A stretch of 64,000 nucleotides of DNA from CAVQGM01 sp963712065 (GCA_963712065.1 CAVQGM010000002.1:744001-808000); one strand, 5' to 3'. Positions 7,577 to 16,463 are shown, counted from the stretch's first letter. The notes: generated from the sequence alone by a model not told the origin. Made by a program: numbers and translations.

Positions 7577-8857
7577 ATGAGCGACGCCGACGCGCCCACG
7601 AGCGGGCCCCATCGAGCGCCGACGGGCACGCGCGACGTGCTGCCGCCGGAGTCGGCGCGTTGGGAGGCCTTGGTCGCCCGGTTCGCCACCCACGCGCGGC
7701 GCGCCGGCTTCGGCCTGGTCCAGAGCCCGATGTTCGAAGAGCTGGGCGTGTTCCGGCGCATGGGGGAGGGCACCGACGTCGTCCGCAAGGAGATGTACGA
7801 CTTCCTCGACAAGGGCGGCCGTCACCTGGCGCTGCGCCCCGAGGGCACGGCGTCGATCGCCCGAGCGTTCGTCGAGCACCGCCCCACCACGCCCTGGAAG
7901 GTCTGGTACGCCAGCCCGAACTTCCGCTACGAGCGACCGCAGGCCGGGCGCTTCCGCCAACACCACCAGCTCGGGATGGAGGCCATGGGCAGCGCCGATC
8001 CCGACCTCGACGTCGAGCTCGTCACCCTGCTGTGGGACTTCTACGCGTCGCTCGGTCTCACCCGGGTCGAGCTGCTCGTCAACTCCATGGGCACCCCCGC
8101 CGACCGGCGCACCTACGTCGACCGGCTGCGCAGCTTCCTCATCGGACGCATCGACGAGCTGGCCGAGGAGGACCGGGAGAAGGTCGAGGCCCACCCGCTG
8201 CGGGTCCTCGACTCGAAGCGCCGTGACACCCAGCGGGTCACCGCCGACGCCCCGGACGTGCTCGAGTCGCTGTCGGAGGAGGGCGCCGCCCACTTCGCGC
8301 GGGTGCGGGAGGGCCTCGAGCTGCTCGGCATCCCGTTCCGGGTCGAGCCTCGCCTCGTGCGCGGGCTCGACTACTACACGCACACGACGTTCGAGTTCCA
8401 GAGCGCGGCCCTCGACGCCGCCCAGAACACGATCGGCGGCGGCGGCCGCTACGACGGCCTCGTCGAGTCGCTCGGCGGGCCCCCCACCCCGGCCATCGGC
8501 TTCGGGTCGGGCATCGAGCGGGTGCTGCTGACCTGCGACGCCGAGGGCGTGTTCGACGTCGGTCGGGCCGGGGTCGACGTGTTCGTCGTCGACGTCGCCG
8601 GCGGCGCCCAGGCCCGCGCCCTCACCACGGAGCTGCGCCGGGCCGGCGTGCGCGTCGACCGGGCGTTCGACGGCCGGTCGATGAAGGCCCAGATGAAGGC
8701 GGCCGACCGGTCCGGCGCCCGCTACGTGCTCATCGTCGGCGAGGACGAGCTCGCCGCCGACGTCGTCACCGTCCGCGACCTGCGCGGCGAGCAGGGCCAG
8801 CGCTCCCTCGCCCGCCACGGGGCGGTCGCCGAGGTCGCCGCGCTCGTGGCGCGCTGA
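7577..8857 (+). CDS. hisS: Histidine--tRNA ligase
   Basis: A 426-residue class II aminoacyl-tRNA synthetase that charges tRNA-His. The N-terminal GTRDVLPPE, LRPEGTAS (86-93), motif 2 (PNFRYERPQAGRFRQHHQ, about 114-131), the histidine-binding RGLDYYT near residue 260, GGGRYDGL and motif 3 (GFGSGIERV) are all present. The last ~95 residues form the anticodon-binding alpha/beta domain. Length is usual for bacteria. aspS follows on the same strand after a 59-nt spacer, a pairing common in bacteria. Start fixed by conserved N-terminal sequence and the -10 box. Confidence 0.97.
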   Translation: MSDADAPTSGPHRAPTGTRDVLPPESARWEALVARFATHARRAGFGLVQSPMFEELGVFRRMGEGTDVVRKEMYDFLDKGGRHLALRPEGTASIARAFVEHRPTTPWKVWYASPNFRYERPQAGRFRQHHQLGMEAMGSADPDLDVELVTLLWDFYASLGLTRVELLVNSMGTPADRRTYVDRLRSFLIGRIDELAEEDREKVEAHPLRVLDSKRRDTQRVTADAPDVLESLSEEGAAHFARVREGLELLGIPFRVEPRLVRGLDYYTHTTFEFQSAALDAAQNTIGGGGRYDGLVESLGGPPTPAIGFGSGIERVLLTCDAEGVFDVGRAGVDVFVVDVAGGAQARALTTELRRAGVRVDRAFDGRSMKAQMKAADRSGARYVLIVGEDELAADVVTVRDLRGEQGQRSLARHGAVAEVAALVAR

Positions 8858-8904
8858 CCCGCGACGGTTCCCGTTCCCGTTTCCGCGGTGGCGGCGGGGG
8901 ATGC

Positions 8905-8910
8905 GAGGAT
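8905..8910 (+). promoter_or_regulatory. Weak -10-like box GAGGAT before aspS
   Basis: GAGGAT lies 6 nt before the GTG at 8917. Spacing matches the leaderless promoters in the window but the leading TA is missing, so this is a weak call; GAGGA could instead be a closely spaced ribosome site. Confidence 0.3.
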
Positions 8911-8916
8911 GCCCCG

Positions 8917-10701
8917 GTGACCCCCACCGACCCCACGCTCATCAGCCACGGCCCCACCACCGCCATGCGCTCCGACTACTGCGGCGCCCTGCGGGCCGGC
9001 GATGCCGGTCGGGAGGTGGCGCTGTGCGGGTGGGTGTCGCGCCGGCGCGAGCACGGTGAGCACCTCGCCTTCATCGACCTGCGCGACCACACCGGGCTCG
9101 TGCAGTGCGTGGTCGACGGCGCCGCCGACCTGCGGTCCGAGTACGTCGTGCGCGTGGTGGGCACCGTCCGGCGACGGCCCGAGGGCACCGACAACCCGGC
9201 CCTGCTCACCGGCGAGGTCGAGGTGGGGGACTGCACCGTCGAGATCCTGAGCGAGGCCGAGCCACCACCGTTCCCCGTCGACGAGCGGATCGAGGCCAAC
9301 GTCGACGAGGTCGTCCGCCTCCGTCATCGCTACGTCGACCTGCGCACCGAGCGCATGCAGCGGAACCTGCGCACGCGGGCCAAGATCAACGCCGCGCTGC
9401 GGCGGGCCATGGAGCGGCAGGGGTTCGTCGAGATCGAGACCCCGATGCTGATCGCGTCCACGCCCGAGGGCGCCCGCGACTTCGTGGTGCCGTCCCGCCT
9501 GTCGCCGGGGCAGTTCTACGCCCTGCCGCAGAGCCCGCAGCTGTTCAAGCAGCTCTGCATGGTCGGCGGGGTCGACCGCTACTACCAGATCGCCCGGTGC
9601 CTGCGCGACGAGGACCTGCGCGCCGACCGGCAGTTCGAGTTCATGCAGCTCGACGCCGAGGCCAGCTTCGCCGGCCAGGACGACGTCATGGGCTTCATCT
9701 CCGAAGCGGTGGCCGATGCCGTCGAGGAGGTGCGCGGCCATCGGCCGGCCCTCATCCCCCGGATGACCTGGATCGACGCCCAGGAGCGCTTCGGCTCCGA
9801 CAAGCCCGACGTCCGGTTCGGCATGGAGCTGGTCGAGCTCACCGCCGTGTTCGCCGACACCGACTTCAACGCCTTCAAGGCCCCGGCCGTCAAGGGCATC
9901 TGCGTGCCCGGCGGCGCGTCGCGCACGCGCAAGCAGCTCGACGAGCTCACCGAGCAGGCCAAGCGGTGGGGCGCCAAGGGGCTCGTGTGGATGAAGGTGG
10001 GCGACGACCGGTCGCTCACCTCGCCGATCGCCAAGTTCCTCAGCGAGCCCGAGCAGGCCGGCATCGTCTCGGCCACCGGGGCCTCACCGGGTGACCTCGT
10101 GCTCATCGTCGCCGACGAGCGCCCGAAGGTGTGGCACGTGCTCGGCCTCCTGCGCCTCGAGCTCGGTCGGCCGCCGGTCGACGAGGGCCTCGAGCTGCTC
10201 TGGGTCGTCGACTTCCCGCTGTTCGAGGGCCTCGACGAGGAGGGCTCGCCCATCCCGGCCCACCACCCGTTCACCATGCCCCACCCCGACGACGTCGCCC
10301 TGCTCGACGCCGACGACCCCGCCGACCTGCTCCGGGTGCGGTCGCAGGCCTACGACCTGGTCTTCAACGGCTGGGAGCTCGGCTCGGGCAGCGTCCGGAT
10401 CCACCGCTCCGACGTGCAGACCCGCATCTTCGGCCTGCTCGGCATCGGCCCCGTCGATGCCCAGGCCCGCTTCGGCTTCCTGCTCGACGCCTTCCGGTAC
10501 GGGGCGCCGCCCCACGCCGGGTTCGCGTTCGGCATCGACCGGTTGGTCGCCCTCCTCGCCGGGGAGGAGAACATCCGCGAGGTCATCGCCTTCCCGAAGA
10601 CCCAGTCGGGCGTCGATCCGCTCACCGGCGCACCCACCGACGTCGACGCCCGCCAGCTCGACGAGCTCGGCCTCCGGCTGCTGCCGCGCAAGGAGGGATA
10701 G
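8917..10701 (+). CDS. aspS: Aspartate--tRNA ligase
   Basis: A 594-residue bacterial-type AspRS. An OB-fold anticodon-binding domain (about 15-115, with CGWVSRRREHG and FIDLRDHTGLVQ) precedes the class II core. LPQSPQLFKQ, motif 2 (ARCLRDEDLRADRQFEF) and motif 3 (GFAFGIDRLVALLAG) are intact, and a bacterial GAD insertion lies between motifs 2 and 3 (about 300-430). The GTG at 8917 is used; an ATG at 8965 would also keep the OB fold. Whether it also charges tRNA-Asn depends on gatCAB and asnS elsewhere in the genome, which this window cannot show. Confidence 0.96.
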   Translation: MTPTDPTLISHGPTTAMRSDYCGALRAGDAGREVALCGWVSRRREHGEHLAFIDLRDHTGLVQCVVDGAADLRSEYVVRVVGTVRRRPEGTDNPALLTGEVEVGDCTVEILSEAEPPPFPVDERIEANVDEVVRLRHRYVDLRTERMQRNLRTRAKINAALRRAMERQGFVEIETPMLIASTPEGARDFVVPSRLSPGQFYALPQSPQLFKQLCMVGGVDRYYQIARCLRDEDLRADRQFEFMQLDAEASFAGQDDVMGFISEAVADAVEEVRGHRPALIPRMTWIDAQERFGSDKPDVRFGMELVELTAVFADTDFNAFKAPAVKGICVPGGASRTRKQLDELTEQAKRWGAKGLVWMKVGDDRSLTSPIAKFLSEPEQAGIVSATGASPGDLVLIVADERPKVWHVLGLLRLELGRPPVDEGLELLWVVDFPLFEGLDEEGSPIPAHHPFTMPHPDDVALLDADDPADLLRVRSQAYDLVFNGWELGSGSVRIHRSDVQTRIFGLLGIGPVDAQARFGFLLDAFRYGAPPHAGFAFGIDRLVALLAGEENIREVIAFPKTQSGVDPLTGAPTDVDARQLDELGLRLLPRKEG

Positions 10702-10728
10702 GGACGGGCTAGGACCCGGTGTCCGAGC

Positions 10729-10752
10729 GACGTCGAGCCTAAGCTCGCCGTC
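10729..10752. repeat. Imperfect inverted repeat over a promoter
   Basis: Two 10-nt arms, GACGTCGAGC and GCTCGCCGTC, flank CTAA and pair at 9 of 10 positions. The repeat covers the -10 box and ends 1 nt before the ATG of the flavoprotein gene, so a dimeric repressor bound here would block transcription. Operator function is inferred from position only. Confidence 0.4.
10740..10745 (+). promoter_or_regulatory. -10 box TAAGCT, leaderless-type
   Basis: TAAGCT lies 8 nt before the ATG at 10754, inside the centre and right arm of an imperfect palindrome. Confidence 0.5.
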
Positions 10753-10753
10753 C

Positions 10754-11971
10754 ATGGCCGTGACCACCCCCGCCTCCCCGGCGACCCCGACCTCCCCGAC
10801 GAACTCGACCTCCCCGGCGAACTCGGGCGACGTCGATCTCCTGGCCCGGGCCCGTGCCCTGGCGCCCGTCATCGAAGCCGACGCCGTCGCCGCCGAGGCG
10901 ACCGGCACCCTCACGCCTCGGGTGGTCGGTGCCCTGGCCGACGCCGACCTGTTCTGGACCCTCGTGCCCCGCGCCCTCGGCGGCCTCGAGGCCGACGTCG
11001 TGACCGCCCTCGGGGTGTTCGAGGAGCTGGCCCGCGCCGACGGGTCCACCGGCTGGTCGCTGATGGCCAACGCCACCGCCTCCTGCTTCGCCGCCATCTA
11101 CACCGACGACGCCGGCGCCGAGGCCATGTTCGTCGAGCACGGTCGGGGCATCCACGCCGGCATGTTCGCCCCCGCCGGCACCGGCCGACGCGACGGCGAC
11201 GGCTACGTCGTGTCCGGCCGCTACCAGTTCGGCAGCGGCGCCGGTCACGCATCCTGGTTCAGCGGCGGCTTCCAGGAGGTCGACGCCGACGGCCAGCCGG
11301 CCGTCACCGACTCGGGCCTGCCCGCCATGCGAGTGTTCTTCGCCCCTCGCGAGGAGATCGAGCTGCTCGGCAACTGGGACGTGATGGGCCTGCAGGCGAC
11401 GGGGAGCTACGACTACGTGTTCGAGCCGCGCCACGTCGACGAGGCCTTCACCTTCACCCTCCTCGAGGCCGTGCCGAAGCGGGGCGGACCCATGTTCGGG
11501 ATCGGTCTGTTCGTCCTCACGGCGGTCGGCCACGCCGCCTTCGCCCTCGGGGTGGGCCGCCGAGCCCTCGACGAGGTGCTCGACATCGCCCGGCAGGGCA
11601 AGGAGCGCCTCGGCGCCTCCCGGATCGCCGACCAGCAGCTCTTCCAGCACGACTTCGCCATCCACGACGCCGCCCTCCGCTCGGCCCGGGCCTACACGTT
11701 CGAGGCGTTCGCCGAGGCCGAGGCCGCCGCCGTCGCCGACGGCCGCCCCTTGCCGCTCCAGGAGCAGCGCACCCGGCAGGCCACCACCCACGCGACCAGG
11801 GTGGCGGCCGACGCCGCCCGCTTCGCCTACACGTGGGCCGGATCGGCCGGTCTGCGCAACCCGAGCGTGGTCGGTCGGTGCTTCCGCGACATCCACGCCG
11901 GCACGCAGCACCTCTACGTCGACAACAACACGCTCACCGGCTACACGCAGGCACTGCTCTCCCCCGAGTGA
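10754..11971 (+). CDS. Acyl-CoA dehydrogenase-like flavoprotein
   Basis: A 405-residue protein with the acyl-CoA dehydrogenase fold, closest in style to group D flavin-dependent monooxygenases (HsaA/DszC type). A low-complexity Thr/Pro/Ser leader (residues 1-24) precedes the helical N-terminal domain (LARARALAPVIEADA, GGLEADVVTALGVFEELARADGSTGWSL), the beta domain (FAPAGTGRR, GRYQFGSGAGHA) and the C-terminal helices. The TGSYDY segment fits the flavin/substrate region. The ATG at 10754 is chosen because the upstream frame only shadows aspS. Its last 31 bp overlap the convergent ABC ATPase gene. Oxygenase versus dehydrogenase activity is undecided. Confidence 0.8.
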   Translation: MAVTTPASPATPTSPTNSTSPANSGDVDLLARARALAPVIEADAVAAEATGTLTPRVVGALADADLFWTLVPRALGGLEADVVTALGVFEELARADGSTGWSLMANATASCFAAIYTDDAGAEAMFVEHGRGIHAGMFAPAGTGRRDGDGYVVSGRYQFGSGAGHASWFSGGFQEVDADGQPAVTDSGLPAMRVFFAPREEIELLGNWDVMGLQATGSYDYVFEPRHVDEAFTFTLLEAVPKRGGPMFGIGLFVLTAVGHAAFALGVGRRALDEVLDIARQGKERLGASRIADQQLFQHDFAIHDAALRSARAYTFEAFAEAEAAAVADGRPLPLQEQRTRQATTHATRVAADAARFAYTWAGSAGLRNPSVVGRCFRDIHAGTQHLYVDNNTLTGYTQALLSPE

Positions 11972-12681
11972 CCGACGGCGGAGGGCACCTCGGCGTCGGG
12001 GTCGTCGATGCGGCCGTCCAGCATCCGGACGATCCGGTCGGCCCGGCGGGCGACCGCCGGGTCGTGGGTGACCACCACGAGGGTGAGCCCGTGGTCGCGC
12101 TGGAGGCCCTCGAGCAGGTCCATCACCCGCTCGCTCGTGGTCGAGTCGAGTCGGCCGGTGGGCTCGTCGGCGAGCACGAGCGGCGGGCGGTTGGCGAGCG
12201 CCCGGGCGATGGCGACGCGCTGACGCTCGCCGCCCGACAGTCGGGGTGGCCGGGTGTCGGCCCGCTCGGCGATGCCGACGAACTCGAGCAGCTCGAGGGC
12301 CCGGCGCCGACGCTCCCGGCGGCCGTCGACGTGGCCGAACATCGGGGCCTCGACGTTCTCGACCGCGCTCAGGGTGGGGAGCAGGTTGTCGAGCTGGAAC
12401 ACCAGTCCCACGTCCTCGGCCCGGTAGTGGTTGAGGTCACGGCGGCGGGTCAGGTCGTGGCCGGCGATGACGATGTCGCCCTCGTCGGGCTGGTCGAGGG
12501 CGGCCAGCAGGTTCAGCAGCGTCGACTTCCCGCACCCGGACGGCCCGACGACGGCGACGAACTCGCCGGTGCCGACCGTGAGGTCGACGTCGTCGACGGC
12601 CCGGAGCCGACCCTGCTCGAAGGTCTTGACCAGCCCGCGCAGGGCGATCATCGGCGCGTCGGCGGTCGCCGGCTCACTCAT
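11941..12681 (-). CDS. ABC transporter ATP-binding protein, MacB/LolD type
   Basis: A 246-residue nucleotide-binding protein. Walker A is GPSGCGKST (46-54), the Q-loop is in FQLDNLLPTLSAVENV, the signature is LSGGERQ (148-154), and Walker B is LVLADEPTG (168-176), with the switch histidine in VVTHD. These residues and the MacB-like layout indicate an ATPase that drives an FtsX-type permease in an extrusion or lipoprotein-release complex rather than a classic importer. Its start overlaps the stop of the permease by 8 nt (ATGAGTGA), so the pair is translationally coupled. The 3' end overlaps the convergent flavoprotein gene. Confidence 0.93.
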   Translation of the reverse strand: MSEPATADAPMIALRGLVKTFEQGRLRAVDDVDLTVGTGEFVAVVGPSGCGKSTLLNLLAALDQPDEGDIVIAGHDLTRRRDLNHYRAEDVGLVFQLDNLLPTLSAVENVEAPMFGHVDGRRERRRRALELLEFVGIAERADTRPPRLSGGERQRVAIARALANRPPLVLADEPTGRLDSTTSERVMDLLEGLQRDHGLTLVVVTHDPAVARRADRIVRMLDGRIDDPDAEVPSAVGHSGESSACV

Positions 12682-13783
12682 AGCGGAGTGCCTCCATGGG
12701 CGTGAGGCGGGCGGCCCGGATCGCGGGGTAGAGGGCTCCCAGCAGGCCGACGACGAGGGCGATGCCGACGGCCAGCACGAACGTGCTCAGCACGTAGGTC
12801 GGCTGGAGGAACGACTCGATCGCCGGCACCGTCGCCACGAGCCGCGACATGGCGACACCGAGCAGGCAACCGACCAGGCCGGCGGCGAGGGTCAGCACGA
12901 GCGACTCGAGCACGATCATGCGCAGGACGCGCCGGCCACTCCAGCCGACGGCGCGGAGCACCCCGATCTCGCGCGTGCGCTCGAACACCGACATGATCAT
13001 CGTGTTCATCACGCCGATCCCACCGATGAGCACGGCCAGCAGGGAGATGGCGAGGGTGGCGGCGTCGAGGAGCACGAACCCCTGGTCGACCTGGCTGTAC
13101 TCGTCGGCGTTGGCGATGGTCACCACGCCCTCGACCTGGGCCCGCACCGCGTCGGCGATCGCCGAGGGGTCGGCTCCGTCGTCGGCGGCGACGTAGACGA
13201 TGCTCACCGTTCCCGGCTTGCCGGCCAGCTCCTGGACGGCCGGCAGGGGGGCGAAGCCGCCCCCGTCCTCCCAGAGCACGTCCGACGCGTAGACGCCGAC
13301 GACGAGGAACTCGCGGTCGCCGATGTCGGTCGTCCCGCCCACGTCGACCCCGAGGTCGGCCGCGGCCTTCGAGCCGAGCACGATCTCGTCGGGCGCCCCG
13401 GTGAGGCTCGTGCCCCGGACGACGTCGATCTCACCGGCGAGCACGTCGGGGCTCACACCGCCGAGGAAGAAGAACGGGTTCGACCCGGCGGTGGTGATGT
13501 ACATGAAGGCCCCGCGTGCCTGGGCCACGCCGTCCACGGCGGCGACCTGGCCCACCACCTCCTCGGGCAGGGTGCTGAAGCTCAGGTCGGCGGCGCCCTC
13601 CTGGGCGACCATGAAGTCGGCCGACCCCGACTGCACGAACGCGTTCGCGGTCGCCTTCATCCCGTTGGTGATGGCCCCGAGGGCGACGACGGTGGTGATG
13701 GCGATGGCGATGCCGGTCAGGGTCAGCACCGAACGAACCCGCTGACGCAGCAGGTTCTTGACGATCAGCCCGAGAAAGGTCAT
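12674..13783 (-). CDS. ABC transporter permease, FtsX/MacB type
   Basis: A 369-residue permease. An N-terminal membrane helix (about 14-38, VRSVLTLTGIAIAITTVVALGA) is followed by a large extracytoplasmic MacB-like domain (40-230) and three C-terminal helices (near 245-270, 295-320 and 335-355). The conserved FtsX block is clear (IGVMNTMIMSVFERTREIGVLRAVG). The ATG at 13783 matches the family N-terminus (FLGLIVKNLLRQR); the frame is open much further upstream but that part belongs to the preceding gene. It acts with the downstream ATPase. Substrate not determinable; it might be an antimicrobial peptide, lipid or lipoprotein. Confidence 0.9.
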   Translation of the reverse strand: MTFLGLIVKNLLRQRVRSVLTLTGIAIAITTVVALGAITNGMKATANAFVQSGSADFMVAQEGAADLSFSTLPEEVVGQVAAVDGVAQARGAFMYITTAGSNPFFFLGGVSPDVLAGEIDVVRGTSLTGAPDEIVLGSKAAADLGVDVGGTTDIGDREFLVVGVYASDVLWEDGGGFAPLPAVQELAGKPGTVSIVYVAADDGADPSAIADAVRAQVEGVVTIANADEYSQVDQGFVLLDAATLAISLLAVLIGGIGVMNTMIMSVFERTREIGVLRAVGWSGRRVLRMIVLESLVLTLAAGLVGCLLGVAMSRLVATVPAIESFLQPTYVLSTFVLAVGIALVVGLLGALYPAIRAARLTPMEALRYE

Positions 13784-13790
13784 CGAGGGC

Positions 13791-14407
13791 TCAGGTGGAC
13801 AGCACGACCAGCACGCTCCCGGCCGGCGCCGTCGGGTAGGAGGAAGCATCGGTCGGGATCGACACCTGCAGGGAGGCGTCGGGCCGGGTGGCCACCACCT
13901 CGGTCTCGCTCGTGGAGTGCAGCGTGTAGCCGAGCCGCTCGAGCTCGTCGCCGAGCGAAGCCCCCACGGTCGCGGCATCGGCCCGATCGGTGAAGAACAC
14001 GACCCGGAACGGATCGATCCGGGTCTCGTCCCCGACGAGCGGGGCGAGGTCGCAGGGCAGGGCGATGCCGGCGACGGCGTCGGCGACGGTGGGCCGAGCC
14101 GGTCCGCGCGCGGCGGTGCCGGAGGTCGGGGCGCGAACAGCCCCTGGCGCCCTCGGTCGCCGTCCGTCGGGGGCGGGGACGGTGTGTCGACCGCTGGAGG
14201 GGGCTCGGGCGTCGGGTGGGACGGCGGTGCCGGCACCGAGGTGGGTGCCCAGGTGGGCGCAGGGGGCGGCGTGGCCGGACCCGCGACGAGGGTGTCGTCC
14301 GCCGGGGGCTTCGGCCCGCGCGTGATGCGCCGGTAGATCCGGTACGCGTAGACGCAGAGGGCCACGAGCAACCAGATCCAGAACAGGGCGACGAGGACGT
14401 CCCGCAT
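13791..14407 (-). pseudogene. Membrane-anchored Pro-rich protein, frameshifted
   Basis: I do not recognise a family. Reading from the ATG at 14407, one frame gives a short cytoplasmic start, a membrane helix (LVALFWIWLLVALCVYAY, about residues 4-21), a basic stop-transfer (RIYRRITRG) and a long Pro/Thr linker. Near 14141 protein-like sequence jumps to a neighbouring frame, which continues as a globular domain of about 100 residues (DAVAGIALPC through SVLVVLST) ending at 13791. One extra base in the CCCC run at 14141-14144 would join the halves. The second half has no start codon of its own, so two separate genes are unlikely. Located 7 nt before the permease gene and probably in its operon; it may be a periplasmic partner. 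Confidence 0.6.
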
Positions 14408-14435
14408 GACGGGATCGATGGTCGCACACCACGGC

Positions 14436-14441
14436 TAGCCT
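14436..14441 (+). promoter_or_regulatory. -10 box TAGCCT, leaderless-type, before rarA
   Basis: TAGCCT, 7 nt, then the ATG at 14449. It opens the long plus-strand run after the divergent ABC transporter operon. Confidence 0.55.
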
Positions 14442-14448
14442 CGCCGCG

Positions 14449-15750
14449 ATGCCCGACCCGGGGGACGACCTCTTCGCCGCCGCCGCCGTCGACCACCTGG
14501 CGCGTCAGGCCCCGCTCGCCGCCCGCCTGCGGCCCCGCTCGCTCGACGACGTGGTCGGCCAGGACCAGCTCCTCGGCGCCGGTCGGCCGTTGCGGGCCCT
14601 CATCGACGCCGATCGCCTCTCGTCGGTGATCCTCTGGGGTCCGCCCGGCACCGGCAAGACGACGATCGCCCAGCTGATCGCCACGACCACGGCCAAGGCC
14701 TTCGAACAGCTCTCGGCGGTGTCGGCCAGCGTGAAGGACGTGCGCGAGGTCGCCGGCCGGGCCGAGGACCGGCTCGGGCAGTACGGCCAGGGCACCATCC
14801 TGTTCCTCGACGAGGTCCATCGCTTCAACAAGGCCCAGCAGGACGCGCTGCTCCCCTCGGTCGAGAGCGGGCTGCTCGTCCTGATCGGGGCCACCACCGA
14901 GAACCCGTACTTCGAGGTCAACCCGCCGCTGTTGTCGCGCTCCACGCTGTTCCGCCTCGAGCCGCTGACGCCCGACGCCGTCACCACGCTCGTCCGACGG
15001 GGCCTCGAGCTCGAGGGGGCCTCGATCGACGACGACGCGCTCGACCTGCTCGTCGAGCGCTCGGCGGGCGACGGCCGCCACGCCCTCACCAGCCTCGAGG
15101 TCGCCGTGGCCCTCGCCCGGGAACAGGGCGAGCCGCCCCGGGTGCGCGAGGCCGACGTGGAGGCCGCGCTCGGCAGCAAGGCGATCCGCTACGGGCGTGA
15201 CGACCACTACGACGTCGTCAGCGCGTTCATCAAGAGCATCCGTGGCTCCGATCCCGACGCCGGCCTGTACTGGTTGGCCCACATGCTCGAGGCGGGGGAG
15301 GACGCCCGCTTCATCGCCCGGCGTCTCGTGATCCTCGCGTCGGAGGACGTCGGCATGGCCGACCCGACGAGCCTGCTCGTCGCCGACGCCGCCGCCCGCG
15401 CCGTCGAGTTCGTGGGCCTGCCCGAGGCCCAGCTCAACCTGGCCCACGCCGTGGTGCACCTCGCCACCGCGCCGAAGTCGAACCGCGTCACCGCCGCGCT
15501 CGGCCGGGCCCGGGCCGACGTGCGCGAGCACGGCGGCGGCGAGGTCCCCGCCCACCTCCGCGACGCCCACTACCGCGGGGCGAAGACCCTCGGCCACGGG
15601 GACGGCTACGTCTATCCTCACGACGACCCCGGGGGTTGGGTCGTCCAGCAGTACCGGCCCGACGAGCTCGCCGGGCGGACGTACTACGAGCCGTCGGACC
15701 ACGGGTTCGAGGCGGAGGTCGGGGAACGCATGCGGACGAGAAGGTCATGA
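14449..15750 (+). CDS. rarA: Replication-associated recombination protein A
   Basis: A 433-residue AAA+ ATPase of the RarA/MgsA family, which acts at stalled replication forks. Walker A GPPGTGKT is at 64-71, Walker B LFLDEVHRF at 118-126 (DEVH 121-124), and sensor 1 is in LIGATTENPYFE. The family-specific region SAFIKSIRGSDPDAGLYWLAHMLEAGED (about 262-290) and the C-terminal domain (AKTLGHGDGYVYPHD) are intact. It is joined to the following DUF948 gene by an ATGA overlap. rarA just upstream of alaS is a conserved actinobacterial arrangement. Confidence 0.95.
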   Translation: MPDPGDDLFAAAAVDHLARQAPLAARLRPRSLDDVVGQDQLLGAGRPLRALIDADRLSSVILWGPPGTGKTTIAQLIATTTAKAFEQLSAVSASVKDVREVAGRAEDRLGQYGQGTILFLDEVHRFNKAQQDALLPSVESGLLVLIGATTENPYFEVNPPLLSRSTLFRLEPLTPDAVTTLVRRGLELEGASIDDDALDLLVERSAGDGRHALTSLEVAVALAREQGEPPRVREADVEAALGSKAIRYGRDDHYDVVSAFIKSIRGSDPDAGLYWLAHMLEAGEDARFIARRLVILASEDVGMADPTSLLVADAAARAVEFVGLPEAQLNLAHAVVHLATAPKSNRVTAALGRARADVREHGGGEVPAHLRDAHYRGAKTLGHGDGYVYPHDDPGGWVVQQYRPDELAGRTYYEPSDHGFEAEVGERMRTRRS

Positions 15751-16178
15751 GCGCCGGCGATCTCGCCGCCGTGCTGGTCACGGTCCTGGCCATCGGCTCG
15801 TTCGTCGTGCTGGTCGCCGCCGTCCAGTCGCTGCTGCGCACCAGCCGCGAGCTGCGGGCATCGCTCGACGCCCTGCGCGAGGAGGCCCTCCCGCTCGTCG
15901 TCGAGCTGCGCGGCACCGTGCACGACGCCGGCGCCGAGGTCGAGCGGGTCGACGAGCTGATCGGCACCGCCGAGGCCATCTCGGCCCGGGTCGACGCCGC
16001 GTCCCGCCTCGGCTACCTCGCCTTCCGGGCGCCGATCATCAAGGTGATGGCCTTCTTCCGGGGCATCGGTCGCTTCTTCGGCGGCCTGTTCGGCATCGGT
16101 CGCGGTCGCGGCCGGGCCCGTCGGGGGGCCGACCGGGGCCGCTCGGCCACCGGGGCCGGCGTGAGGAGGGCGGCATGA
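15747..16178 (+). CDS. DUF948-type membrane-anchored protein
   Basis: A 143-residue protein. One N-terminal membrane helix (residues 5-26, AAVLVTVLAIGSFVVLVAAV) is followed by a helical, probably coiled-coil region (LLRTSRELRASLDALREEALPLVVELRGTV, about 28-60) and a second segment that may be amphipathic or membrane-associated (FRAPIIKVMAFFRGIGRFFGGLF). The C-terminus is very Arg/Gly-rich. This matches small DUF948 proteins found between rarA and alaS in actinobacteria. The ATG at 15747 forms an ATGA overlap with rarA, and another ATGA leads into the next gene. Function unknown. Confidence 0.75.
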   Translation: MSAGDLAAVLVTVLAIGSFVVLVAAVQSLLRTSRELRASLDALREEALPLVVELRGTVHDAGAEVERVDELIGTAEAISARVDAASRLGYLAFRAPIIKVMAFFRGIGRFFGGLFGIGRGRGRARRGADRGRSATGAGVRRAA

Positions 16179-16429
16179 TCCCCAAGCGCGTGTTCTGGTT
16201 CGCAGCCGGGGCGGCCAGCGGGTTCGCCGGCGCGGTCTACGGCTACGCGCGGGTCCGTGAGGTCAAGGGGCGCTTCGCCGCCGATCGGGTGGCCGACACC
16301 GTCGCCGACTCCCTCGTGGGCACCGCCCGCAGCGTGCGCTCCAACCTCCGCGACGCCGTCGCCGAGGGTCGCGAAGCCATGGCCGAGGCCGAACGGCGCA
16401 TCTCCTCCGACCTCGATCGCACGGCCTGA
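16175..16429 (+). CDS. Small single-pass membrane protein
   Basis: An 84-residue protein with one N-terminal helix (WFAAGAASGFAGAVYGYARV, residues 8-27) and a charged C-terminal helix region (AVAEGREAMAEAERRISSDLD). The ATGA overlap with the DUF948 gene and shared topology suggest that the two products work together at the membrane. Comparable small proteins are annotated as hypothetical upstream of alaS in related actinobacteria. Function unknown. Confidence 0.7.
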   Translation: MIPKRVFWFAAGAASGFAGAVYGYARVREVKGRFAADRVADTVADSLVGTARSVRSNLRDAVAEGREAMAEAERRISSDLDRTA

Positions 16430-16463
16430 GGGTCTCCCCGGCGTCGGCCGGTCGTTCGCTCGT

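Noticed and set aside
10091..10753. A 626-residue flavoprotein starting inside aspS
   Set aside because: The extra 221 residues are a shifted reading of aspS; the conserved core and a promoter fix the start at 10754.
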